A DNA stretch of 64,000 nt from positions 46,936,501 through 47,000,500 of the forward strand of contig OX419761.1 of the NCBI GenBank assembly GCA_948567375.1, in the 5' to 3' direction. The DNA comes from Lunularia cruciata (lineage: Eukaryota > Streptophyta > Marchantiopsida > Lunulariales > Lunulariaceae). Position numbers and translations under genes: made by a program. Shown here one piece after another: positions 32,901 through 41,420 of this stretch (position 1 is its first letter; every line of letters starts with the position of its first letter). The notes under the pieces are model-generated. The model had not been told where the DNA came from and did not search any database. It was given only the letters and a program-made list of their open reading frames with translations.

Positions 32901-34727
32901 GTTGGTGGTGTTAGTCACAGGAACAATGACTCTATGGTTTGATGGCCCAATCCTCAAGTACCCTTTGTGCCATCGATCAGTTGTGCGTGCTGCTCTCAAC
33001 CATGGCCTCCCAAGAAGTAAGTCATAGCTTGAATCCTTCAAGACTTGGAAAGTCATGAGATTTTGAACTCCCATAACTGAAACTACCACCTTATCCATCA
33101 CCCCTACTGGTCGAACTTGTTGCTTGTTTGCCATGCTCACCACAAATGTTGAAGGTCTTGAGGGTATCATACCCAACTTCTTCATCAACCTTTCTGACAT
33201 GGCATTCACTGCTGATCCTCCATCAACCAATGCATCCTTGATGTTGTGACCATTCACTCTCACATCAATCTTGGAGGCATATTCACAAGCCTCCCATGGT
33301 GCTGGCTTGGCATCCACCACCCCCATTGATACTGGAACTTTTGCCTTCTTCTTCTTTTTGCTCCTTGTAGAACTCAAACCACCTCTAAGCTCCTTTCTCA
33401 AGGTAGGGTTCAAAGCAATTAATTGGCCCACTGTGATGTTAGCCTTGTGACTACCAACATCCTCCAACACATTGTAGTTCCATTGTTGCTTTGAGATCAA
33501 GAAGTCCTCCATCCCCAACTTCTTCCTTGGAGTCTTTGTTGTTGATGGTGTTGAGGTGCGAGTGCTCCTAGTAGACATAGGAGTATCCTTGCTTGAAGTA
33601 AATCCTTGAGAAGAGTGAACATCCTTTGCAAAACGAGCTCTCTTCTTCTCTTGTGCCAAAAGCTCCAAATTAAGACCCTTGGAGTTTGAGCACTCTCCCT
33701 TCTCATACTTGCTCTCAACCACATCTATGGATGCTATCCCCTTACCTTTGTTGGGATTAGGAGCCACTTGGGTTTCACTACCTCCCTCTTTCCCTCTATT
33801 GGCTCCCTCATAACCCCTTCCTCCATGGTAAGTGGAATTTGGGCAATTCCTTTGGATATGGCCTCTTCCTCCACAACCAAAACAATTTCTATCATTGAAA
33901 TTGTTGGCTGGTTGGCCTCCTCTATATGGATAGTTTCCATAACTCCTAGGTCCTCTCCCTACATTCTGATCCACCTCTCTCTTCTCCCATAGTTGCACCA
34001 CATTGATCTTGAGATCCGCAAGTTGTTCTGTGATGGTTTGGAGTGGATCTTTTGGTGGAGGTGCAAGAATTGGAGCAACTACTACTTGTGGTGCAACCCT
34101 TGTCACCAAAGTATCAGAAGTTCCACCATACTTGTAGCCTTGAGGAGGATGCACAACCTCCTTCACCACCAAATCACTCTCATCCCCTTCCAAACTCTCC
34201 TCCATACGAATTGCGATCTTGATAGCTTCAACCTTGGAAGAAGGTTTCTCATATCTCACCTTGCTTCTAATTTGTGGTCTCAATCCTCCCACAAAATTCT
34301 TGGTGAGCATGGCCCCTATGCCAATCATTGTAGTCTCCACATCATCCCCACCCTTCCTCAACACTATGCGAAATCTGGACTCCAACTTTTCCACTCTTTC
34401 CACATAGACCCTCACTTTCTCTCCATCTCCTTGCTTGAGAAATGTAACCTCACTCATCAATCTCTCATAACTCTCATCAGGAAGAAAGTTCTCAATGAGT
34501 GCTGAAGTCAAAGTCTCCCAAGACTCCTCTTCCCCCTCTCTCCTCTCTCTCTTTTGGTATTCTGACTCATACCATGTAAGTGCTGCATCCTCAAAGAAAT
34601 CTGGTAATAATGAGGCCCACTCATTCTTCCTCCTCTCATTGTTTCCTATGCAAGCTCTCTTGAAGTCTCTCACAAAGGCCTCCACATCTTCTCCATCCTT
34701 GCCAAAGAAAACCGGAAGTTTCCCCAT
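29901..34727 (-). CDS. Gag-Pol polyprotein of family A (1,608 aa, intact)
   Basis: This single frame encodes the structural protein and all enzymes needed for reverse transcription and integration. By residue: Gag about 1-260; CCHC knuckle 282-295 (C282, C285, H290, C295); a basic KKKKK stretch near 460; protease core VDGGSA at 501-506 (Gly where most have Ser or Thr) with LLGRPWL at 571-577; an acidic EEETSTEEDESES linker. RT has MPFGLCNAPATF near 861-872 and FIDDFCVYG at 891-899. RNase H has TDAS at 1041-1044 and TDH at 1108-1110. Integrase has an H1252/H1260/C1291/C1294 zinc site and a D1322-D1382-E1418 triad with 35-residue last spacing. A GPF module follows, and there is no chromodomain. 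Gag and Pol share one frame, so no frameshift or stop suppression is needed between them. Confidence 0.95.
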   Translation of the reverse strand: MGKLPVFFGKDGEDVEAFVRDFKRACIGNNERRKNEWASLLPDFFEDAALTWYESEYQKRERREGEEESWETLTSALIENFLPDESYERLMSEVTFLKQGDGEKVRVYVERVEKLESRFRIVLRKGGDDVETTMIGIGAMLTKNFVGGLRPQIRSKVRYEKPSSKVEAIKIAIRMEESLEGDESDLVVKEVVHPPQGYKYGGTSDTLVTRVAPQVVVAPILAPPPKDPLQTITEQLADLKINVVQLWEKREVDQNVGRGPRSYGNYPYRGGQPANNFNDRNCFGCGGRGHIQRNCPNSTYHGGRGYEGANRGKEGGSETQVAPNPNKGKGIASIDVVESKYEKGECSNSKGLNLELLAQEKKRARFAKDVHSSQGFTSSKDTPMSTRSTRTSTPSTTKTPRKKLGMEDFLISKQQWNYNVLEDVGSHKANITVGQLIALNPTLRKELRGGLSSTRSKKKKKAKVPVSMGVVDAKPAPWEACEYASKIDVRVNGHNIKDALVDGGSAVNAMSERLMKKLGMIPSRPSTFVVSMANKQQVRPVGVMDKVVVSVMGVQNLMTFQVLKDSSYDLLLGRPWLRAARTTDRWHKGYLRIGPSNHRVIVPVTNTTNTSHSDTPSSNYWESDSEEGASGVDTSMEEETSTEEDESESDSDVYPLCAMDFAPKPEVLKDPDKSPLTLEEVERRLSTLKYGPNVTKEEKVRFEEIFRKFIHVFAFSYKDLKEVTLEEHKIEVESHARPIRQKQRRISPPISLVVKEEIDKLKEAGFIFEVENSEWVSPIVIVKKKNGKLRVCVDYKKLNAVTKKDYYPLPFIDEILEEVAGHERYSFGDGYSGYNQIKIAPEHQQLTTFTTPWGTYAFKVMPFGLCNAPATFQRFMNKVFEPFIGKFVRDFIDDFCVYGSKEEHFEHLIKVLQRLDEANASLNPEKCIFGCEEGLLLGHIISKDGIAVDPEKVRKISNLPFPSSLTKLRQFLGMVGYYRRFIFSFSNKAYALTIYMKKGVDYMVILEDKEALKAFEELKQSLVVAPILAKPDWSKPFILYTDASNVAIGCTLSQLDQDGHDHPIAYASRQMVSAEKNYSVTEREGLAVIFGLKKFRQYLIGGKATIVTDHKALKYIFNKPNVEGRLARWMILLSEYDYTIEDRPGKKHANADLLSRAYDHDGDEPVDDSFPDEELMTISVTQEVPMEYKEILDFVTRGNYPEGMHARERKALAARSRPYTMVDDILFHQGADGLLRRAVGKEESILLIKEFHEGLVCGGHFAGKVTAFKILDAGYHWRGIFKDCLDYCKTCHVCQAFARKSTSTPPLRSIPLLGPFEKWGIDFVGPLNRTPRNNRYIVVVTDYLTKWVEARPLRDKNEDEVGRFLYERIITRFGCPLELVSDRGGEFTGSITTAMLRHFSITHRVTTSYKPNSNGLAERTNQTLCMMLAKDAEMEGAKHHWDKRIHAVLWEYRTTMKTSTGYSPFQLVYGIESTLPIHFDLPTFQSIHRRLKKAQGSDAEKSRKDQLMELEEARAVAMVRVEQAQRKQKESYDKRQGKKKVEPFKEGDWVMLFDSIRFKRVQKKFLPKYFGPFIVEKVWGNYTYDLKELGGRHFDRINHDKLKMYHRR

Positions 34728-34962
34728 CTTAACCCCTCACTATCTTTCTTTTCTCTTAATTTTTTTTTTCTCTTTTCTTTTCTCTCACTCTATTACTAAT
34801 AGAGTATATACATGACTAACACCATCTGAGAATAATCCACTCTAGGGAACACAAAAGGTTCAGGTTGCTCCAAGATTTCTATAGCAACATCAAATCCTAG
34901 AGTGCATATTAATCTAACTCTCATGGATAATTTATCCATAAGTTGAAAGATTATCTCCATCA
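34728..34962 (-). other. Family A leader between the zinc-knuckle frame and gag
   Basis: About 235 bp without a frame. Near gag the minus strand is a purine-rich run (AGAAAAGAAAAGAGAAAAAA-like) ending just before the gag ATG. The same purine-rich run precedes gag in A1 (240-305). Confidence 0.6.
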
Positions 34963-35460
34963 CTAATCTTGAGAACTAGCTGATGAAGGTGGTAGTATTT
35001 CTGTAGCTGTACTAAGACTCTCTCCAAGATCCTTCACCAAAGTTTCCAAAAGTGCTTTTACTCCACTACACTCATGTCCTTTTGGAAGTCCTTCAACTCC
35101 ACAAACCTCACACAACTCCTTGGTCTTAGATCTTCTCCCTCCCAATCTTGGTGAAGAAGGTCCAACATGCAAACCCAAGTCAAGTAAGCCTCTCCTTTCC
35201 CTCAATCTCTTGCTCTCAAAGGTTAATGGACATGAACTTGCCTTATGTCCCTTCTCTCCACATAGAAAGCACTTAGACTCACTCTTTCCTCCAAGTGGTG
35301 TAGGTTTTTGGATCCTCTCAACACTCTCTTCAAATTCTATTGTAAACTCTCTTTTCCTCAAATCCACCCCTACAATCACCTCAAACCCTTGGGGAACCTT
35401 GCATAATCTCAATTTCCACTCTTGATGACCCTCCATGTTCCCAAAGATGAATCTAAACAC
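34963..35460 (-). CDS. Family A leader protein with two zinc knuckles (165 aa, intact)
   Basis: This frame lies upstream of gag, in the same orientation, within the leader of the intact element. It starts MFRFIFGNMEGHQEW, with a second usable Met at residue 9. It carries CFLCGEKGHKASSC (C64, C67, H72, C77), a charged arginine-rich segment, and a second cluster at C117, C120, H129, C131. It ends in a Ser/Pro tail. The A2 copy is open over 157 residues with about seven substitutions, and the A1 copy keeps the C-terminus. A first knuckle of this type is usual in Gag nucleocapsid, so this may be a duplicated or captured Gag-like zinc protein. I do not recognise the family. How it is translated is unknown; a short intron or internal initiation is possible. 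Confidence 0.65.
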   Translation of the reverse strand: MFRFIFGNMEGHQEWKLRLCKVPQGFEVIVGVDLRKREFTIEFEESVERIQKPTPLGGKSESKCFLCGEKGHKASSCPLTFESKRLRERRGLLDLGLHVGPSSPRLGGRRSKTKELCEVCGVEGLPKGHECSGVKALLETLVKDLGESLSTATEILPPSSASSQD

Positions 35461-36084
35461 TCAAACATGCTTTTTGTTGATCTCAAACTTCTCATGCATG
35501 AGATCTCCACTCTGCAGAATTGACCCTTCCTCACAATGTCACTCAAATCTCCCAACGAATATGTTACAGTCCTCTGAAATTTTCCACACTTGATCAGAAC
35601 TCCAGGGCGTCCCTCCCTGCAAAATTTTAGATCTTTTCATCGAGCCATTTGGCCTAGACACCTTTCTATTCAGCACCCATATTTCAGATTTGGTCTGAAA
35701 ACCACCCCCCTCACTTCAAAAACTCATAACGCACTGCGAAAAACTAATCTCTCTCTAATTTTTGTGGCACCAGGTAGGATACAATGCACTAAATTTTCTT
35801 GGAAATTTTCAGGACAATTCACTAAAAATTGAAGAAATGGCGGACTCTGTACAATTTTCCAGAGAGCATGCAGTTGCGGGAGCACTTTACCCTATCAACT
35901 TTCAAAAATTCTAGCCCAGTGCGCATAGAAGCTCTCTCAATAATTTGAAGTGTGCTAACTGAAAGATAACCCAAGCTATCATGTGTAGAAATCTCAAGAC
36001 CAGATCTCAAACTTGAGATTTTGCCCAAAATCACCTTAATCCCCAAAATCTGCAATCCACCTCACACAATCTCTCCAATTCCTC
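35461..36084 (-). other. Family A leader, unassigned middle part
   Basis: The stretch is preserved between the intact element and A2 but has no long frame. Just before the zinc-knuckle frame the minus strand reads TTCTGCAG followed by a codon run with one TGA present in both copies. This could be an old 3' splice site or the remains of a longer N-terminus. Confidence 0.4.
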
Positions 36085-36255
36085 TCATGTGTACAAGATG
36101 TACAAAATCACCTCAAAGACATCATAATGAACTACAGGGTATACAAATGGATCTTGGTTCTCTAACATAAGTTCAGCCCTCTCCTCTCCTAATGTTCTCT
36201 CCAAGTGAGCTCTCATAGCCTCCTTCTGCCTAATGTAGAATTGGACGCGGAACAT
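36085..36255 (-). CDS. Small upstream frame of family A (56 aa)
   Basis: Starts at the ATG 20 bases after the primer-binding site and is the first substantial frame in the transcript. It is shared with A2 (4,578-4,748). No known domain is visible. Evidence that it is translated is limited to conservation between two copies. Confidence 0.35.
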   Translation of the reverse strand: MFRVQFYIRQKEAMRAHLERTLGEERAELMLENQDPFVYPVVHYDVFEVILYILYT

Positions 36256-36274
36256 TATCTTGCCTTCTAGAGAG

Positions 36275-36292
36275 GTCCCGGCAACGGAACCA
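36275..36292 (-). other. Primer-binding site of the intact family A element
   Basis: TGGTTCCGTTGCCGGGAC lies four T residues after the 5' LTR on the minus strand. It resembles the complement of tRNA-Asp, with differences after TGG and near the far end. Confidence 0.75.
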
Positions 36293-36296
36293 AAAA

Positions 36297-36988
36297 TGTG
36301 AGCCGGCCTGTCTCTCACTCAGGATGAACCTCTGATGGCTATTATGGTAGCGCACCATGGACTAAGAAGGCAAGGAACCCCAACTCCATCATACTCCTCC
36401 AAGGCTAACACTCCAAGACTCAAGACATTGCTCACTAGAGAACTCAATGAGAGAGAGATAGTTGCAAATGAAAGGATGATGAGTACCTCCTCACTCCTTG
36501 TTTATATACTTGTGAAATAGTTACGTACCAAAGTTACTAATTACCGTAGTAACTCAAGTTACTAGACTAAAAGTCAAGTAAAGTCAAAAAGTAGAAAGGA
36601 CTATCCATTCACATGGGCATATTCCCCTAAGCATGTGGTCTTATCTTGACCCAACCACTAAAGCAAGGATTCCTTCACATGGGCTATCCTTGGACTAAAG
36701 AAGAATCCAAAACAAAAAGGCTTGCGGGCCCAAGAGTTCTCAACTCTTTCCCCAAAGCCAAACACCTAGGAATAATACCAAGTCAACACACTAAAATCCA
36801 AAATAGTGGTGCTCATCTTTTCTACTTCCTCTAAAGTAAGGTCCCATCTATCTTAGCTATGACTAACTTAAGCTAACCATGACTAATATAGAACCATCCT
36901 TTATCTCTATATAAATAATATCTCTTAAGTACTTGTAATACCAAGCTAAATATCACAATACCACACACATGCACAAATGGGTGTTACA
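36297..36988 (-). repeat. 5' LTR of the intact family A element (692 bp)
   Basis: Same ends and length as the 3' LTR, with no difference seen. It contains the promoter described separately. Confidence 0.95.
36501..36508 (-). promoter_or_regulatory. TATA box of the family A LTR
   Basis: TATATAAA on the minus strand, followed by ACAAGG. Three TTGACT W-box-type cores (complements at 36,573, 36,583 and 36,782) and an inverted AGTTACTA/TAGTAACT motif lie upstream. The transcription start is expected near 36,475, giving a U5/R leader of roughly 180 nt before the primer site. Confidence 0.55.
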
Positions 36989-37648
36989 GGTCAAACCTTG
37001 TTACTCACAATCTAGTAATGTGGGCAAATTTTGCCAAAACAATGACCAAAATCTATTATAAACTAGCAAGCCTCACGCCAACAAGTTGGCTTGCTGGCTC
37101 TTTTAGGTATTCATAGCCTCTCATAGCCCACACCTCTATGCCTCAAAGCCTTGAAATGCCAAATGAGGCCTTTGTTCTTACCACTTTGAACCTATTCCAA
37201 ATCTGGTGAAACTCCTCCAACTTGAGCCAAAATCTGCCACTTCAAACCCTATCCAAATCTGGCCAAAATCTGACATAAACTCTAGCAAAAATCTGACATA
37301 AAATCTGATGTAAATCCCTAAAGTTAGCGGACCACCAAATCCTCTGCTGAATCTTCATTCAAGCCAAATTGGACAGATAGGATTCTCCAAATTTGTACTT
37401 CACAGGGATAGGTTCCTAACTCCACCTTCAATTTCACTTTTTGAGTTCAACTTGTACCAAATTGGTCATGCTTTCACCTCTTGAATCACAACTATCGCTT
37501 GAAAATTGCTTCTCTTTGCTCAAAATTTAGCCACCACTTCTGCATATGTTTGCCTCATTGCCAACTCTACATGAATTTGAAGACCTTTTGCACACAATCA
37601 CTCTAAAGAAAACTCTAGACCAAGACCACGATCGAGCTGCCAACGATT

Positions 37649-38334
37649 TGTAACACCCATTTGTGCATGTATGTGCTATTGAGACATTTAGTTTGGTATT
37701 ATAAGTACTTGAGAGATATTACTTATATAGAGATAAAGGATGGTTCTACATTATTCATAATTAGCTAAATTTAGTCATAGCTAAGATAGAGAAGACCTTA
37801 CCTTAGAGGAAATGAAAAAGATGAGCACCACTATTTTGGATTCTAGTGTATTGACTTGATATTATTCCTAGGTGTTTAGCTTTGAAGAAAGAGTTGAGAA
37901 CTCTTGGACCCACAAGCCTTTTTGTTTTTGATTCTTCTATAATCCAAGGATAGCCCATGTGAAGGAATCTTTGACTTAGTGGTTAGGTCAAGATAAGACC
38001 ACATGCTTAAGGGAATATTCTTATAAGTATGGATATTCCTTTAGCTTTTTGACTTTATTTGACTTTTAGCCTAATAACTTGAGTTACTCCAATAATTAAT
38101 AACTTTGGTGCGTAACTATTTGACAAGTATATAAACAAGGGCTGAGGAGGTACTCATCATCCTTTCATTTGCAACTATATCTCTCTCATTGAGTTCTCTA
38201 GTGAGCAATAGTTTGAGTCTTGGTGTGTTAGTCTTGGATGAGTATGATGGAGTTAGGGTTCCTTCTTAGTCCATGGTGCGCTACCATAATAGCCATTAGA
38301 GGTTCATCTTGAGTGAGAGACAAGCCAACTCACA
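37649..38334 (+). repeat. Family A solo LTR (686 bp) inside D2
   Basis: TGTAACACCC to CCAACTCACA, with no internal sequence. The flanks GATT (37,645-37,648) and GATC (38,335-38,338) are a 4-bp duplication with one change. The uninterrupted site in D1 reads CAATGATCCACC, near 20,506-20,517. Confidence 0.9.
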
Positions 38335-38829
38335 GATCTGCAAGGCTTGGAGTTACAACCAACACCTTCAGTCCTTACCTCACTTCTTTGATGTAATCAA
38401 TTTGTTTACACAACTCAAATCACACTCAATCAGATCAATATTTGATCTATCACTCCATAATCTACCAACAACTAGGCATAATTATAGTCAAGCCACACCA
38501 CTCTAGCTAAGGGAATCCATGTAACACTCGCCGGCCTCTATCCACCATAACCAGTAACTCAAAGGCTCAACATCAGAGAAGTGAGCTCTCTAGAGCTCCA
38601 CTTCAAAAGTATACCCCCTGGTCTCCAACCCTAATGGTCCCACTGACAGCACATCCGATGGTGCAATGGTGCTAAGTGACGGTGGGCCCCACCATGTAGT
38701 CAATACCCAAAACACAAAATCTGACCATCAACAAGTAGTCTATGAGTAACTACCAAAATACTCTTGACTACCAACACTACTACTCTAGAGTCCAAGCAAT
38801 CTAGGTGCAATGCTACAAACAACATGACA

Positions 38830-39960
38830 AACATCATACACAAGTTTTGATTCCTTCTTTCTACCAAGCCATTTGAGTTTAGCTTATAGGATACAATCAC
38901 TCTATGTATATAGAGAAATATTTTAGCACCATTACAATGAGGTTGCTTGTAAATTCCTCCATAATCAAAAACTAATTCCAAAATGCAACTAAATCTAATG
39001 ATGATACGTTCAAACTTCATTTTCATTTTTATCTCTCAATGATCTAGCCTCAACCACATAGTATCAATAACTACTAGAATATACCAATTTTTCCTTCTAA
39101 TCAATTGAGAGGACCCACAAATTCAATATCATTCTTCTCAAATAGCCATAATAATAGAATTGATTTGAGAGTCAAAGTAGAGGTATACTTCTTAGCAAAA
39201 GCTTGCATCTTGAAAAAGAGATCTCCTTTCTCTAAATTGATCTCCACATATCAAGCCATCTTGAAACCATTTTATAAGTTAGACCGACTCCACTTTACTC
39301 ACTTCTCTTCAAAGTAGACCATCTAATCCATGGTAAAATAAGATATCTTCCACCATTGTATAAGTCAAAATCTTATTGCAAGTGCTTTCTTCATCCTAGT
39401 ATACATCCACTTTGTGTAGTTACTTCTTATATCAATTCCATAATCTCCCTATGCTTCATGTGAATTGAGCAACCCAAAGGGTCATAAGCTCGTCCAAAAG
39501 AGTATTATCAATGATGAAAGGCTTTCTCAAATTATATTTAGTAAGAATTGGAGGTACATATTGCAATTTGAACCTTATCATATTGTATAAATTGTACATA
39601 TTACAATATGATAAGGTTCAAACACCTTGTTCATGAGAATTTTAAATGCAGTTTGAGGTTTGCATAAATTTCATAACCTTGAAAGTATAAGTATACAAAG
39701 GTTTGATGAATGTGATGAGTTGTTGATACTCTAATGAAATCAATGGCAACATGAAATTTAAACTTCTCTTGACCAACAACAATATGAATTCCAGTTCCAA
39801 CGTGATTGTAAGAATGCTCAACCAAATAGTGATTGAGATGATAGTTCCAATCTTCCATGGTTCTTATTTATTGATGGTGTTGATAGTTCATATCTTCCCT
39901 AGTTCTTCATCTTGAATTTGATAACATAGTTCAAGAATACAATAATTAAAATAAATTAAC
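38830..39960 (-). pseudogene. Ancient family A pol relic (A4)
   Basis: On the minus strand it aligns piecewise with family A integrase (38,830-39,330) and then RNase H/RT (39,480-39,860), with many substitutions and deletions. It is far more diverged than the other family A copies, so the family has been present for a long time. The right-hand limit is approximate. Confidence 0.75.
39567..39622. repeat. Perfect 21-bp inverted repeat in A4
   Basis: Arms 39,567-39,587 and 39,602-39,622 are exact reverse complements with a 14-base loop. The right arm continues into normal family A sequence (GGTTCAAACACCTTGTTCATG); the left arm does not, so it is an inverted copy of the right. Confidence 0.85.
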
Positions 39961-41159
39961 CTATCTCTCAATGCTTTTTGAAAAAGTAATGTTGAAGAAG
40001 ACTAAACTTGGATAGTTTTTTTATGGTTTAATGCTCTCATGATTGTATTGGTCTAATGTTTAATTGCATATCTATTTACTTGAATAGATCAAAAGATGCA
40101 TATCGCTTACACTTACAGCTATCACCCAAGATTCCTACATACCCTCAATTTGACCATTGAATGCTTGAAAGAAACCTAGGATTTTAAATTCTACTTAGAT
40201 CCACCACCTAAAGCAATTCATTCTTTGATTGCATTTCTTGTAAACAATTTACTGCAGTACATACATAAGAATTCAATTTGCTGCATTGAATTAGGAACTT
40301 GAAAGAGCTAGTAGAAGGAAAATTGGTAGTAGGACTTGGCCCAAATCATCTTGATTTACGACCATTTCAGGTGTATCAAGTTTTGAAAGTTTTAAAATGA
40401 AAAGGTGGAGCAAAAGAGCGCAAAGATACAATGGTTTGCTAAGAGCAAGTAGATGCAATTTGTGCAAAATATTATCTAAATAAGATTCAAGCAAGTGAGA
40501 GTTGCATAGAAGAAATTCTTAAGAAATTGAACTAACATAGATAGCACATGCTTCGATCACTCTCTTATGGAAAGAACTCAGAAAAGAGAGTTATATTTTA
40601 CCACATTATTTAATGTGGAGCTAACCCTAAGCTCGGAACTCACTATAGAGTATTTGATCCTCACTTCTCATCAAACATATTTCCTCACCATAGATATATA
40701 GCAAGAATTTAAACACAACAACTCTAATACTATAATACTTTTTCGATTGAAAGAGAAAGTACAAAAAAAATTTGAATTATAATCACGGAATGATTACACA
40801 TGTAAATCCAAATCTAATCTACCCCATGGACTATAATCTAATTTACATGAGCTCAATTACATGATCTAGCTTCTTTTTTGCATCATCTACTAAACGATGC
40901 AAGTAAATGTGACATGTAAATGGATTTTAAATGTAATCGAAACAGGAAATTCGAGTGGCTGGTGCTGTGCAAAGTCTCACAAAGACTACATACTTTCTAC
41001 ATATACAATCGTATATGTAGAAATTAAAATCTTCCCTAGCTTTTAGTGGATACACGCTACGGAGATATCTCAACAAAGATTACACTGCGTTTGAAGATTC
41101 AAGCATTGCCTTATAATGGAAGCAAGCTTGCATTCTAGTCATTCACAAGTAAAGGCGAC
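39961..41159. other. Unassigned AT-rich DNA
   Basis: No gene or recognisable element. A perfect 12-bp hairpin (TTCTACATATAC, loop AATC) lies at 40,995-41,022. Confidence 0.5.
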
Positions 41160-41420
41160 GGCGTTAAAAAAAACAAAGGATGGAAAGACCCCATCAAGTT
41201 GTACAAGGGAGAGACAATCAGGTAGAATTGGGGGCTAAGCCCCAATAGAGTCTATATGAAAAATCTGCGCTACCGCACCTAAGACATCCAAGCTATGCAA
41301 GTCCCAATAGAGTCTATATGAGAATCTACTACCTTAATAGCGTCTATATGAAAAATCTGCACTACGGCACCTAAAATATCCGAGTTATGCAAATCCGCAC
41401 AGAGTCTATATGAGAAATCT
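41160..41420 (-). repeat. LINE 3' tail relic (minus)
   Basis: Matches the reverse complement of the 3' end of LINE copy 1. It includes the CGTCGCCTTT end, the 'CTTGATGGGGTCTTTCC' segment and the GGGGCTTAGCCCC hairpin. The segment 'AATAGAGTCTATATGA' is then repeated three times at 41,246, 41,288 and 41,336 (and in part at 41,400). Confidence 0.7.

Larger units (their letters stand above)
29161..36988 (-). mobile_element. Full-length, apparently intact family A Ty3/gypsy element (7,828 bp)
   Basis: Two 692-bp LTRs that read the same along their whole length enclose a primer site, two leader reading frames, one uninterrupted 1,608-codon Gag-Pol frame and a polypurine tract. The target duplication is GGTC (29,157-29,160 and 36,989-36,992). 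It sits inside the D2 LTR. Matching LTRs and an open polyprotein mean a recent insertion that may still be competent. Absence of a chromodomain, FIDDF in RT, a DGG protease and an Asp-type primer site point to the non-chromovirus branch (Tat/Athila-like). The exact lineage is uncertain. Confidence 0.95.
28877..38829 (-). mobile_element. Element D fragment D2 (LTR plus leader start), split twice
   Basis: Removing the full-length family A element (29,161-36,988) and the solo LTR (37,649-38,334) leaves about 1.4 kb. This matches D1 from its leader (28,877-28,960), through the primer-site-like sequence, to the end of the LTR at 38,829. The plus-strand LTR ends are TGACATAAC and CATGACA. D1 therefore shows what both insertion sites looked like before they were occupied. 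Confidence 0.8.

Noticed and set aside
33993-34505. A 170-codon frame opposite gag
   Set aside because: Antisense shadow of the intact Gag-Pol; residues follow the codon pattern of the true strand.
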